Source of the DNA: an uncultured Selenomonadales bacterium
Lineage (GTDB): Bacteria > Bacillota > Negativicutes > Selenomonadales > Selenomonadaceae
Direction of reading: 5' to 3'
NCBI GenBank assembly: GCA_947165295.1
Contig: CAMUZU010000016.1
Coordinates: forward strand, 1-46,852
Length of the DNA: 46,852 nt
In this document: piece after piece, positions 31,230-39,428 of the stretch
Numbering within the stretch: position 1 is the stretch's first letter
Layout: the number at the start of each line of letters is the position of its first letter
Program-made: the position numbers and the translations under genes
The notes under the pieces: model-generated
What the model was told of the DNA's origin: nothing
Database searches by the model: none
The model's input: only the letters and a program-made list of their open reading frames with translations

Positions 31230-31546
31230 ATTACCGTGGCACCGATAAAGACGGCAAAAAATATTTCGTCGAAATTCGCGGCAAACACATAATCATCAGC
31301 ACTGGCGACAACGTCCTTGACCTTATCGCTGAAGATTTTTACGGCTACGACAAAAACGGGCGCGCCGTCTTCGAGAACGACACGATTACATTGCCGAAGA
31401 AAAAATTCCATTTCCAGTTCGGCAACGTAACTTTCACTGCCAAAGGCGAAAAAGTTGTTGTGCCGGATTTCAAGCTGAAAGGAATGACACGCGTCATGTT
31501 GGGGCAAATTATTCAATGTTCCGAATTGCAGGAGGCGACGACATGA
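31226..31546 (+). CDS. YopX-like small protein (divergent)
   Basis: A 106-residue protein in ATGA overlap with gam. The middle holds GYDKNGRAVFENDTI, close to the YopX pattern G-x-D-x-x-G-x-x-(V/I)-(F/Y)-E-x-D. The C-terminus (MLGQIIQ) is also YopX-like. YopX proteins are small phage proteins of unknown role. It lacks the N-terminal RPIKFRG of its neighbours. Several YopX-like genes lie in this early region. Confidence 0.65.
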   Translation: MNYRGTDKDGKKYFVEIRGKHIIISTGDNVLDLIAEDFYGYDKNGRAVFENDTITLPKKKFHFQFGNVTFTAKGEKVVVPDFKLKGMTRVMLGQIIQCSELQEATT

Positions 31547-31875
31547 GACCGATTAAATTTCGCGGGCGCGACATTAACACGGGCGAAGTCATCTTCGGCG
31601 ACTTGAGACACATTGGAATTCGCACGTACATTTTCAAAGAAGCGCAGTGCTACTACGACGAAGAGCTAATCGAAGTCGACGAAGATTCGGTTGCTCAACT
31701 CGTCGGCTTTGACAGCGACGACAAGGAAGTTTACGAAGACGACACACTTATTGACCAAAACGGGCGGGAATACACCATATCGGACGATATTCAAGTTGAA
31801 TTGTTTTGCGGCGGTGTTTATGAACCGCTTTACAGCACCAGTTACAAATTCAAACTCAAGGAGGCTACAACATGA
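31543..31875 (+). CDS. YopX family protein
   Basis: A 110-residue protein; ATG at 31543 has GGAGG eight bases upstream and overlaps the previous stop. The N-terminus RPIKFRGRDINTGEVIFGDL and the central VAQLVGFDSDDKEVYEDD are typical of YopX. Function unknown. It overlaps the next gene by four bases. Confidence 0.8.
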   Translation: MRPIKFRGRDINTGEVIFGDLRHIGIRTYIFKEAQCYYDEELIEVDEDSVAQLVGFDSDDKEVYEDDTLIDQNGREYTISDDIQVELFCGGVYEPLYSTSYKFKLKEATT

Positions 31876-32138
31876 AACACAAAATCCGCCAGCGTGTGCT
31901 TGACCCCGTCACGGGGCTCAAAGTCACCAAAGTTGAGACCGTCAACGGCGAACTCGGCTCAGGTATCTTCGACAAAAACGGACGTGAAATCTTCGAGGGC
32001 GACCGCGTTAATGACCTGCGCTTCGGTTGTTACGGCGAAATTTCTTTCAAATACGGCGCACTTCGCTTCCCGAACGGACACCCGCTTTCAACATATGGCG
32101 ATGAAAACCTTGAAATTATCGGACATGTCAACGATTAA
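31872..32138 (+). CDS. YopX-like small protein
   Basis: An 88-residue protein, ATG with AAGGAGG upstream. It contains GSGIFDKNGREIFEGD and ends in LEIIGHV, the two conserved parts of YopX, but lacks the RPIKFRG start. The protein at 39129 has the same layout. Confidence 0.75.
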   Translation: MKHKIRQRVLDPVTGLKVTKVETVNGELGSGIFDKNGREIFEGDRVNDLRFGCYGEISFKYGALRFPNGHPLSTYGDENLEIIGHVND

Positions 32139-32496
32139 GTTCAGCGCAGACATCGTGCCCGTCACTTTCAAACGTCCCGGCTCAAACCGCAAGCACCGTT
32201 ACGATCACCGTTACGATCCGCCCGATTACGCCGCTTTTAAAGCCGCTTTGGGCTACGTCGCTCGACGGGCTATGAACGGTCGGGCACCGCTTGACTGCGC
32301 GTTGAAATTCGACTTGAAAATTTTCAACAACCTGCCACCCGCGTCACGAAATTTCGGCGATTGGGACAATCACGCCAAAGCCGCTTGCGACGCCTTGAAC
32401 GGGATCTGCTACCTCGACGACCGTCAAATTGTCGACGGGCGCGTACGTTTGTTTCGTGGCAACCCGCATGTTGAAGTTCAACTGGAGGAACTCTAA
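32125..32496 (+). CDS. rusA: RusA-type Holliday junction resolvase
   Basis: A 123-residue endonuclease of the RusA family, which cuts Holliday junctions. Catalytic acids are likely Asp79 and Asp81 (GDWDN), then Asp98 or Asp99 (CYLDD), with Lys85 between, matching the D-x-D-N...K...D layout. ATG at 32125 overlaps the previous gene by 14 bases; the ribosome site is weak. It completes the recombination set with the Sak4-type ATPase, SSB-like protein and Gam. It is followed without a gap by a run of five small genes. Confidence 0.88.
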   Translation: MSTIKFSADIVPVTFKRPGSNRKHRYDHRYDPPDYAAFKAALGYVARRAMNGRAPLDCALKFDLKIFNNLPPASRNFGDWDNHAKAACDALNGICYLDDRQIVDGRVRLFRGNPHVEVQLEEL

Positions 32497-32717
32497 TGCT
32501 GATAAAAATTTCCCCAACGTGTTGGCTTAACCCGCAAGACGTTTCGGCGGTCATAGCCTGCAAACAAATTCAGGCGGAGGGCGACGACACCGCCAACATT
32601 GAATTTTCGCTTCACGGCGGGCAAACACTTCAGATATCAAGCACAATACCTTTCAGCAAAGCCGAAAGTTTTCTTGACGAACTCGCCGACAAGCTCAACG
32701 CGGAGGCGATACCGTGA
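32496..32717 (+). CDS. Small early protein, tandem paralogue 1
   Basis: A 73-residue protein, AATG junction with rusA and GGAGG upstream. It begins MLIKISPTCWLNPQDV and ends with an amphipathic helix (SFLDELADKLNAE). The same MLI(K/R)-x...W(L/V)(N/D) start recurs in the genes at 32919 and 33613. No known family. Confidence 0.7.
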   Translation: MLIKISPTCWLNPQDVSAVIACKQIQAEGDDTANIEFSLHGGQTLQISSTIPFSKAESFLDELADKLNAEAIP

Positions 32718-32935
32718 AACTCAGTTTCCTCTTTGAAGACGACAATTATCGTGGGTGCTTGGTTGACCTCCGCGAAAGCGACAACGGCAAGGCAGTTCTC
32801 GTTTTCGCGGAAATTCAAGACCAAGACTTAAAACATGTCGCTTATGCCGTCGGCACCGTCGACGAAGTCAGAAAGTGTCTTTCGGAGCGCACAATCAAAA
32901 TCATTTCGGAGGCAGACAATGCTGATACGCCTTAA
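32714..32935 (+). CDS. Small early protein, function unknown
   Basis: A 73-residue protein started by GTG in a GTGA overlap, with CGGAGG upstream. Beta-rich with a short helix (TVDEVRKCLSE). Acidic. No family recognised. Confidence 0.68.
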   Translation: MKLSFLFEDDNYRGCLVDLRESDNGKAVLVFAEIQDQDLKHVAYAVGTVDEVRKCLSERTIKIISEADNADTP

Positions 32936-33146
32936 TCACGGTCGCTGGCTCAATATTGAACCCGACGACCTCTGTGAAATCACTATCGCACACGCGACAT
33001 TTAAAGGCACCAACGACGTAAAATTCACCGTCAACCTTGTATTCGTGGGCGAAACCGAAACGTCGGATTTCTTTGACTCGTTCGACGCGGCAGAAAAGTT
33101 CGCGCTTGAAATCGTCGACAAAATCAATTCGGAGGTACCAACATGA
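32919..33146 (+). CDS. Small early protein, tandem paralogue 2
   Basis: A 75-residue protein; ATG at 32919 has CGGAGG upstream. Start MLIRLNHGRWLNIEPDDL and end FDAAEKFALEIVDKIN parallel paralogue 1 closely in layout. No known family. Confidence 0.7.
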   Translation: MLIRLNHGRWLNIEPDDLCEITIAHATFKGTNDVKFTVNLVFVGETETSDFFDSFDAAEKFALEIVDKINSEVPT

Positions 33147-33421
33147 AATTCATCAAAGACATCAACGGCAATTTTATTCACGTCTACAAAATTACCGCGT
33201 TCACCGTTGAAAAAGACCAATACGGCAAGTGGGTTGTGTGCGAATACAGCGACAGCTACCATTCCAAACTCAAAGAATTCAGCAACGAAGCCGAAGCCCG
33301 CAGTTGGCTCAAAGAACTCGTGATTCAAATCGACGACGAGTTGTCGGGACGCAATTTGACCAGTGATCTGTGGAAGCAATTTACACAACTCATCAAGGAT
33401 AAACGCAATGTGGGAAATTGA
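33143..33421 (+). CDS. Small early protein, related to the tandem set
   Basis: A 92-residue protein with GGAGG upstream and ATGA overlap. Start MKFIKDINGNFIHVYKITAF is a looser version of the set's opening, followed by 'FSNEAEARSWL', which is shared with the next protein (FDNEAEAREYI). Extra helical tail. Function unknown. Confidence 0.68.
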   Translation: MKFIKDINGNFIHVYKITAFTVEKDQYGKWVVCEYSDSYHSKLKEFSNEAEARSWLKELVIQIDDELSGRNLTSDLWKQFTQLIKDKRNVGN

Positions 33422-33623
33422 TTCGGACGGCTACGCTCAAAACTCCGACGGCAGCGAAATGTTGTGTGTGGCGACGACTTTCACCGTCAAGCTGTGGCGG
33501 ATTCAAAATCACTCGTTCCAAAGCATCACGATTAAAACGTTCGATAACGAAGCCGAAGCCCGTGAGTACATACGCGCTTATGTCGCCGCGCAAAATTGGG
33601 AGAACACCAACCATGCTGATTAA
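33408..33623 (+). CDS. Small early protein, related to the tandem set
   Basis: A 71-residue protein, AAGGA upstream, overlapping the previous gene. Contains FDNEAEAREYIRAYV, like its left neighbour. Beta-rich N-terminal half. Function unknown. Confidence 0.66.
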   Translation: MWEIDSDGYAQNSDGSEMLCVATTFTVKLWRIQNHSFQSITIKTFDNEAEAREYIRAYVAAQNWENTNHAD

Positions 33624-33834
33624 ACTTTCGGACACGCAATGGGTTGATTCGCGGTTCGTCCGCCGCCTGTTCGTGCAACAATTCAACGACAACGAAAATC
33701 TCATCTACAAACTTGCCGCCGACTTGGGCGACAAAACCGTTTACGGCGTCGCTTACAAAGATTTTCACGAGGCGACCAAAATCCTTGAATGGTTGGCTCA
33801 AACCATTTCGGAGGCGTCCCGTCATGCAGAATAA
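33613..33834 (+). CDS. Small early protein, tandem paralogue 3
   Basis: A 73-residue protein beginning MLIKLSDTQWVDSRFVRRL, parallel to paralogues 1 and 2, and ending in a helix (ATKILEWLAQTISE). Overlaps both neighbours. Function unknown. Confidence 0.68.
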   Translation: MLIKLSDTQWVDSRFVRRLFVQQFNDNENLIYKLAADLGDKTVYGVAYKDFHEATKILEWLAQTISEASRHAE

Positions 33835-33976
33835 AATCAACAAAATCATCTGGACGGTGTTTGTCGGCGGCATGTACGGTTACAGCTTTGTCAATCACGA
33901 CTGCTTGAGTTTTTGCTCAGGCGTTATCGTCGGCATTGCGACAATCATCGTCGCCGTCATGTGGTACGACAGCTGA
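33824..33976 (+). CDS. Very small membrane protein
   Basis: A 50-residue protein. GGAGG lies nine bases before ATG at 33824. Two hydrophobic segments (about residues 8-23 and 30-47) with Cys residues between (NHDCLSFCSG). No family recognised. It overlaps the stop of the preceding gene. Confidence 0.65.
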   Translation: MQNKINKIIWTVFVGGMYGYSFVNHDCLSFCSGVIVGIATIIVAVMWYDS

Positions 33977-33990
33977 AAGGAGTTTTTACT

Positions 33991-34269
33991 TTGAAACGAC
34001 CAATTAAATTCCGAGGACGCGACCAAAACGGAAAGCTCCACTACGGTGACTTGAACCATAGTGGCAAATACATGTTGATTTCCAACGACGGCAAACCTCG
34101 AATTTTTGTCGAACCCGACAGTGTTGCTCAGCTCGTCGGTTACGACGCGGACGGGCGCGAAGTCTACGAAGGCGACGAACTTATTTCTGTCGACGGTGAT
34201 TATGAGGATACCGCCAAACTGATTTCAAACGTTTGCGACAGCGACAAACTCAAGGAGGCAACGACATGA
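33991..34269 (+). CDS. YopX family protein
   Basis: A 92-residue protein started by TTG at 33991, eight bases after AAAGGAG. Begins with KRPIKFRGRDQNGKLHYGDL and contains VAQLVGYDADGREVYEGDE, full YopX signatures. A near relative starts at 34266. Function unknown. Confidence 0.8.
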   Translation: MKRPIKFRGRDQNGKLHYGDLNHSGKYMLISNDGKPRIFVEPDSVAQLVGYDADGREVYEGDELISVDGDYEDTAKLISNVCDSDKLKEATT

Positions 34270-34577
34270 AACGACCGATTAAATTTCGCGGCAAACGCGT
34301 CAACAACGGCGAATTCGTTTTCGGTGACTTGATGCACATGACGGGCAATCGCATCGGAATTATTTTCGATAAGCGCGTTGCGGCAGTTGAAGTTGACCCC
34401 GACAGCGTCGCTCAACTTGTCGGCTATGATCATGACGGACGCGAAGTCTACGAGGACGACATGCTTGTCGACAAATTGAGCAACAAATTCACCGCCCGAT
34501 TGGTCTGCCGAGTTTTGGACGACGAAGGATTTTTGCTCGATATCCCGCTCGAACAGCTGGAACTTACGGAGGCTTGA
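34266..34577 (+). CDS. YopX family protein
   Basis: A 103-residue protein, ATG after AAGGAGG, ATGA overlap. Starts KRPIKFRGKRVNNGEFVFGD and contains VAQLVGYDHDGREVYEDD. It and the previous protein are clearly tandem duplicates. One base separates it from nrdD. Confidence 0.82.
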   Translation: MKRPIKFRGKRVNNGEFVFGDLMHMTGNRIGIIFDKRVAAVEVDPDSVAQLVGYDHDGREVYEDDMLVDKLSNKFTARLVCRVLDDEGFLLDIPLEQLELTEA

Positions 34578-34578
34578 A

Positions 34579-36813
34579 ATGCAAATCACCAAACGCGACG
34601 GCACACGCGTCGAATTCGACAAAGTGAAAATTTACAATGCACTGCGACATTGCCGCGACGCCGTCAGCCCGCACATTGAGGCGAAAATTCTGTACGACAT
34701 CACCGAGCGAACCGTTGAAGCTGTCAAAGATTTTGACACGATTCACGTTGAGGACGTTCAAGACGCCGTTCAAACCGAATTGATGAAAGCCGGACTTTAC
34801 GTCATGGCGACCGCTTATATCGAGTACCGCCACTTGCACAAAATCCGTCGTGATGCGCTCTATGACTTAATGAAGGCGTGTCACGAAATTCTGTTCGCCG
34901 ACAGCTCCGACGTTGATTCAAAACGCTCAAACGCGAATATCAATTCCGATGCGTCAATGGGCATTATGCTCAATCTCGGCGCAGAGACTGCCAAATTTTT
35001 CAACAACACCTGCGTCCTGCCGAAAGTTTTTGCCGACGCTCACCGCGAAAAGTTCATCCACATTCACGACCAAGATTTCAGCATGATCACGTTCAACTGT
35101 TGCCAAATTGACACGGCGAAGTTGCTTGACGGCGGCTTTTCGACCGGTCACGGCTACGTTCGCGAACCGAATTCAATTCGCTCGGCGGCGGCGTTGGCTT
35201 GTATCGCGGTGCAGGCGAATCAAAATGACATGTTCGGCGGACAATCGCTCAACGGCTTTGATTTCGCCATGGCGAAGTACGTTCGCAAAAGTTTTCAAAA
35301 CGCTCTGCTTAAGGAAGTTGACCGCGTCAAAAGTTATGTTGGTTTTGGCGAACAGTCTGACGTTTACCGTTACGCGTGCAATTACAAAAATGATTCCACC
35401 GTGACCGAACTTATATTCGCGGGTCTCCAACCGACACAGGCGCATAACGCGTACAAATTTGCCTGCCGCGAAGTTGAGCAAGAAACTCATCAGGCAATGG
35501 AAGCGTTGATTCACAACTTCAACACGCTCCACAGTCGGGCGGGCGCGCAGGTTCCGTTCAGCTCGCTCAATTACGGCATGGACACTTCGCCCGAAGGACG
35601 CCTTGTCACACGCGAACTTTTGAACGCCATTGAAGCCGGTCTAGGTCACGGCGAAACGGCGATTTTCCCGATAAGCGTCTTTCAGCTGAAACGCGGCGTC
35701 AATTTCGACGAGGGCGACCCGAATTATGACTTGTTCCGTCGTGCCTGCGAAGTCAGCTCAAAGCGGCTGTTCCCGAACTTTTTAAATTTGGACGCGCCGT
35801 ATAACGCGAAGTATTACAAAGCCGGCGATTACAACAGTTTCGTCGCGACAATGGGCTGTCGCACGCGTGTCATGTCGAACGTCAACGGTGCCGAAGTTTC
35901 GAGCGGACGCGGCAATTTCGCCTTCGTGACGATTAATCTGCCGAAACTTGCTTTGGAAGCAAACGGCGACGTGAAGCGGTTTTTTAAGCTGTTCGACGAG
36001 TACATCAACCTTAGCCGCGATTATCTGAAATTCCGACTCGAAACGATTGCCAATAAGCACGCGTACAATTTCCCGTTCCTCATGGGGCAAGGCGTCTGGC
36101 TTGATTCGGACAAGCTCAAACCGACCGACAAGATCGGCGACGTTCTCAAGCACGCGTCGTATTCAATCGGCTTTTGCGGGCTTGCCGAAGCGTTGGTTGC
36201 GTTGACGGGCAAGCATCACGGCGAAAGTGACAAAGCTCAACAACTCGGCTTGAAAATCGTCGGACATCTGCGCGAAAAAACCGACGCGTTCACCGAAATT
36301 GACCACATGAACTGGACGACGTTCGCGACACCGGCTGAATCAACGGCAGGGACTTTTCAACGCGCCAACCGTAAGAAATTCGGCGTCATCAAAGGCGTCA
36401 CCGACCGCGAATACATGACGAATTCAAGTCACGTGCCCGTTTATTACAAACTCCCCGCCGCTGAAAAAATTCGTATCGAGGCTCCGTATCACGAACTTTG
36501 CAACGCGGGACATATCGCGTACATCGAAATGGACGGCGACCCGTCGAAAAATGTCACCGCTTTTGAAGAAATTGTTCGCGCTATGCATGATGCCGACATG
36601 AATTATTTCAGTATCAATCACACCGTCGATTTCGATCCCGTCTGCGGCTACGTCGGAATTATCGGCAACCGTTGCCCGAAATGCGGACGCGCCGAAACTG
36701 AAATTCAGCCGTTCAAACGCACGCGCCGAATCACGGGCTATTTGAGCGACCAACACAGTTGGAACGACGCCAAACTCGCCGAACTGCGCGACCGCGTCAA
36801 ACACACGAGGTGA
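34579..36813 (+). CDS. nrdD: Anaerobic ribonucleoside-triphosphate reductase (class III)
   Basis: A 744-residue class III reductase that makes dNTPs without oxygen through a glycyl radical. Residues 1-90 form an ATP-cone regulatory domain (ITKRDGTRVEFDKVKIYNAL). The catalytic barrel follows (FNNTCVLPKVF, GGQSLNGFDF). The glycyl radical site is probably Gly720 (RRITGYL). The zinc site near the C-terminus shows Cys689, Cys699 and Cys702, but the position where a fourth Cys is usual (DxCPVCGY) is Asp686. No activase gene nrdG was found in the window, so host NrdG or one outside may serve. GGAGG precedes ATG. Confidence 0.94.
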   Translation: MQITKRDGTRVEFDKVKIYNALRHCRDAVSPHIEAKILYDITERTVEAVKDFDTIHVEDVQDAVQTELMKAGLYVMATAYIEYRHLHKIRRDALYDLMKACHEILFADSSDVDSKRSNANINSDASMGIMLNLGAETAKFFNNTCVLPKVFADAHREKFIHIHDQDFSMITFNCCQIDTAKLLDGGFSTGHGYVREPNSIRSAAALACIAVQANQNDMFGGQSLNGFDFAMAKYVRKSFQNALLKEVDRVKSYVGFGEQSDVYRYACNYKNDSTVTELIFAGLQPTQAHNAYKFACREVEQETHQAMEALIHNFNTLHSRAGAQVPFSSLNYGMDTSPEGRLVTRELLNAIEAGLGHGETAIFPISVFQLKRGVNFDEGDPNYDLFRRACEVSSKRLFPNFLNLDAPYNAKYYKAGDYNSFVATMGCRTRVMSNVNGAEVSSGRGNFAFVTINLPKLALEANGDVKRFFKLFDEYINLSRDYLKFRLETIANKHAYNFPFLMGQGVWLDSDKLKPTDKIGDVLKHASYSIGFCGLAEALVALTGKHHGESDKAQQLGLKIVGHLREKTDAFTEIDHMNWTTFATPAESTAGTFQRANRKKFGVIKGVTDREYMTNSSHVPVYYKLPAAEKIRIEAPYHELCNAGHIAYIEMDGDPSKNVTAFEEIVRAMHDADMNYFSINHTVDFDPVCGYVGIIGNRCPKCGRAETEIQPFKRTRRITGYLSDQHSWNDAKLAELRDRVKHTR

Positions 36814-36818
36814 CCGAC

Positions 36819-37064
36819 ATGGCTTATAAAACTTACAACGAAGAACTCAAAGACCGTTGGCGCGGCGTGAATTTGCCGCTTTGGGTGAAGTTGTCACCGC
36901 TTGAAACTCTTGAAATGGTAAAGGCGAAATTTCTTTTGGATTATGAGACCGAAACCGACCTTGACCGCAAAATCAGTATGGCACGGAAGTTTGACAAAAT
37001 AGACAGAATGATAAGCGTGATAATTGCCGAAACACGAGGTAATCGCCATGATGAAACTTTTTGA
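36819..37064 (+). CDS. Small helical early protein, function unknown
   Basis: An 81-residue, basic, helical protein started by ATG at 36819 (GAGG upstream), 5 bases after nrdD. No family recognised. It overlaps the next gene by 17 bases. Confidence 0.68.
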   Translation: MAYKTYNEELKDRWRGVNLPLWVKLSPLETLEMVKAKFLLDYETETDLDRKISMARKFDKIDRMISVIIAETRGNRHDETF

Positions 37065-37269
37065 GTTGGTGGAGACCGCTTTCAGGGCAGGTCAACTTAT
37101 GTATTTCGTCGGCGACCGCAGTGCCTTAACAGCCGAACAACTTGCCGTCGTTGAAGCGAAATATCCCGACCACAGAAAAACTTTGTACGCAAAGCGCGTG
37201 CAGAAATTTTGCAAAGCTGTCGACAATATCGTCAAACGTTACCGCGAACTTGAGGAGGCAACCAAATGA
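37048..37269 (+). CDS. Small helical early protein, function unknown
   Basis: A 73-residue protein, ATG at 37048 or 37051, GAGG upstream. Helical, basic C-terminus (KAVDNIVKRYREL). No family recognised. ATGA overlap with the sliding clamp gene. Confidence 0.66.
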   Translation: MMKLFELVETAFRAGQLMYFVGDRSALTAEQLAVVEAKYPDHRKTLYAKRVQKFCKAVDNIVKRYRELEEATK

Positions 37270-38369
37270 AATTTCACGTTTACACGAACGAGATTCGCGA
37301 CGCGTTAAAAATCGTCACCAAATGCGCCGACCCGAAGCCGCAAACGCCGATTCTTGCCGCCGTCAAAATCGACGCCGCCGACGGGAAATTGACGCTCACC
37401 GCCAACAAGTTCAGCGTCGCCGCGCAGGTTTACTTGCCCGTCAACTGCGAATCAACCGGCTCCGTCGCCGTCAACGCAAAACTTTTGAACGAAGTCATCG
37501 GCAAGTTCAAAGACGACGTTACTACTTTCGACGACGCAAGCGGTTTTCTCGGCGTTCAATCGGGAAGCACGAACTTCAACCTGCGCACGTTTGAAGTCAA
37601 AGATTTTCCGACGCCGAACTTCGATTGTGACGGTTTCGCCGAAGTGCGGGCGAATTTTTTCAGATCGTTGCTCAAGCAAAGCAGTTTCGCCGTCGCCAAA
37701 GAGGACGAACACCCCATTTTTAGAGGCGTCAATTTGACCGTCACCGACAGCACAATCACCGCCGTCGCGACGAATTCGCATCGGATTGTTCGCAATGTGA
37801 TTCATCGTTCGTACAACGGGACTGCGCAATTTACAGCAATCGTGCCCGTCGATTCGGCGAAATTTCTTGAGACGGCACTGCCCGACGATTTTGAAGTCAA
37901 AGCTCAAATCGGCTCCGACGGCAAAAGTCTCGTTGCCAAATTCGCTAACGTCGCCTTCAGGACGCGGCTTATCGAAGGCGAATTCCCGCCCGTCGACGAC
38001 TTGATTAACGTCGAAAAGCCGATTGTGACGCGCTTTAACGTCGCCGAATTCAGGGACGCGCTTAACCGTGTCAACGTCATCAGCCGAGCCAACACTTACG
38101 ACACAGTCACTTTGGCTTTGCAGGAAGACAAAATTATCATCCGTTCGCGCAACGACGACATAGGCGACGTTAAAACTGTTGTGGAAGCTACCGCCGCCGA
38201 CGATACCGATTTCGTCACGGCGTTTAACGGCGCGTATCTGCTCGACCTTTTGTCGGTGACCGACGCGACGAAAATGGACGCTCATTTTGCCGACAAATTC
38301 GATCCCGCGACGTTCACCGACCCTGACAATGACGACTTTATTTACATCGTCACACCGGTGCGGACATGA
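37266..38369 (+). CDS. dnaN: Phage-encoded DNA polymerase sliding clamp (beta subunit)
   Basis: A 367-residue protein with the three-domain plan and length of the bacterial beta clamp, the ring that holds DNA polymerase III on DNA. Visible features: ALKIVTKCADPKPQTPILAAVK in domain 1, FRGVNLTV and ATNSHRIVR in domain 2, RTRLIEGEFPPVDDLI leading into domain 3, and the C-terminal end IVTPVRT, which sits at the partner-binding pocket. Phage-encoded clamps are uncommon and suggest the phage redirects host replicase or encodes its own polymerase outside the window. AGGAGG precedes ATG. Confidence 0.9.
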   Translation: MKFHVYTNEIRDALKIVTKCADPKPQTPILAAVKIDAADGKLTLTANKFSVAAQVYLPVNCESTGSVAVNAKLLNEVIGKFKDDVTTFDDASGFLGVQSGSTNFNLRTFEVKDFPTPNFDCDGFAEVRANFFRSLLKQSSFAVAKEDEHPIFRGVNLTVTDSTITAVATNSHRIVRNVIHRSYNGTAQFTAIVPVDSAKFLETALPDDFEVKAQIGSDGKSLVAKFANVAFRTRLIEGEFPPVDDLINVEKPIVTRFNVAEFRDALNRVNVISRANTYDTVTLALQEDKIIIRSRNDDIGDVKTVVEATAADDTDFVTAFNGAYLLDLLSVTDATKMDAHFADKFDPATFTDPDNDDFIYIVTPVRT

Positions 38370-38557
38370 TTAAGCGTTGCGTTCGTTGCGGCAAAGAATT
38401 TGACGGGCACCCAAGCGCGAAATATTGTCGGGATTGCCGAGTTGACGCCAAACAAGACTGCGACCGCCGTTATCGTGACCGTCACCGCGAACAAATACGC
38501 GAATACTATCGCCAATACCGCGCACGCAAAAAACTTGAACGGAGGCAACGCACATGA
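38366..38557 (+). CDS. Small zinc-finger protein, very basic
   Basis: A 63-residue protein with ATGA overlap to the clamp gene. CVRCGKEF and YCRDC give a four-Cys zinc site; the rest is a highly basic, Arg- and Tyr-rich helix. It parallels the small zinc-finger protein at 27037. Probably binds nucleic acid. Confidence 0.75.
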   Translation: MIKRCVRCGKEFDGHPSAKYCRDCRVDAKQDCDRRYRDRHREQIREYYRQYRARKKLERRQRT

Positions 38558-39132
38558 AAATTATCGAACCGTCTGTTGAACTGATTGACGAAATCGACGG
38601 CGAACAAATTCTTCGCAAGCTCGAACGTTGCGGACGCGTCAGCCACAAGTCGAAACTCGGCGACGCTGAAAACTTCGTTCGCAAAATCATCAAGCTCGGA
38701 CACACAAGCGTTCTTGAACACGTCAGCTTGACGTTCCATATCATCTGCGACCGTGCGATTCAAAATGAACTCGTTCGCCACCGTCACGCTAGTTTCACCG
38801 TCGAATCAACGCGCTATGTCAAATACAAAGAATTGACGTTCGTAGCCGCGACTTTAAATATCGCACCCCAATGGGCGGCATATTTGAAAGGAATTGAAGA
38901 TTGTTACATTTACGCTGTACAAACAGGCTACAAGCCCGAACAAGCCCGCGCCGTCTTGCCGCTTTGTTTGGCGACCGAATTGTACATGACGGCGAATTTG
39001 CGCGAACTGCGTCACATCTTGAAATTGCGAACGGATAAGGCGGCTCATCCGCAAATGCGCGTCGTCGCAGGGAAAATCCTTGACATCTTGCGCGATAAAC
39101 TTCCCGTAATCGTCGAGGACATCACGCCATGA
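38554..39132 (+). CDS. thyX: Flavin-dependent thymidylate synthase ThyX
   Basis: A 192-residue ThyX, which methylates dUMP to dTMP with FAD and folate. The signature RHRxxSxxxxSxRY is at residues 75-88 (RHRHASFTVESTRY); the usual Asn-Glu before Ser appears here as Val-Glu. LPLCLATELYMTANLRELRH and AHPQMR complete the active site. GGAGG precedes ATG. With nrdD it supplies deoxynucleotides for phage DNA synthesis. Confidence 0.94.
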   Translation: MKIIEPSVELIDEIDGEQILRKLERCGRVSHKSKLGDAENFVRKIIKLGHTSVLEHVSLTFHIICDRAIQNELVRHRHASFTVESTRYVKYKELTFVAATLNIAPQWAAYLKGIEDCYIYAVQTGYKPEQARAVLPLCLATELYMTANLRELRHILKLRTDKAAHPQMRVVAGKILDILRDKLPVIVEDITP

Positions 39133-39428
39133 ATAATCCCGTTCACCGATTGAAAAAATTCGTCAAGTACGCAGGTAACGAAAAGCCGTCGTCGTGCTAT
39201 ATCACCGAAGCAAGCGGCTGGCTCGGCTCCGGCATTACCGACCGCAACGGCGTCGAAATTTACGAAGGCGACATTGTGAAAATTTTTGACGTTTTTGGCA
39301 ACGACAAAGAAAATATTCATCCCGTCGCTTTTCACAACGGTGCATTTTGGACGGGCGACGGGCTGTTGGCAAATCTCACCGCTGAAAGTCTTGAAGTCGT
39401 TGGTCATATTGCGGAGGAAACGTCATGA
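39129..39428 (+). CDS. YopX-like small protein
   Basis: A 99-residue protein overlapping thyX (ATGA). Contains GSGITDRNGVEIYEGDIV and ends LEVVGHI, YopX-type. Same layout as the protein at 31872. Function unknown. Confidence 0.75.
   Translation: MNNPVHRLKKFVKYAGNEKPSSCYITEASGWLGSGITDRNGVEIYEGDIVKIFDVFGNDKENIHPVAFHNGAFWTGDGLLANLTAESLEVVGHIAEETS

Noticed and set aside
37452..38285. 277-codon reverse ORF opposite the sliding clamp gene
   Set aside because: Shadow frame; the forward protein has clear clamp motifs.
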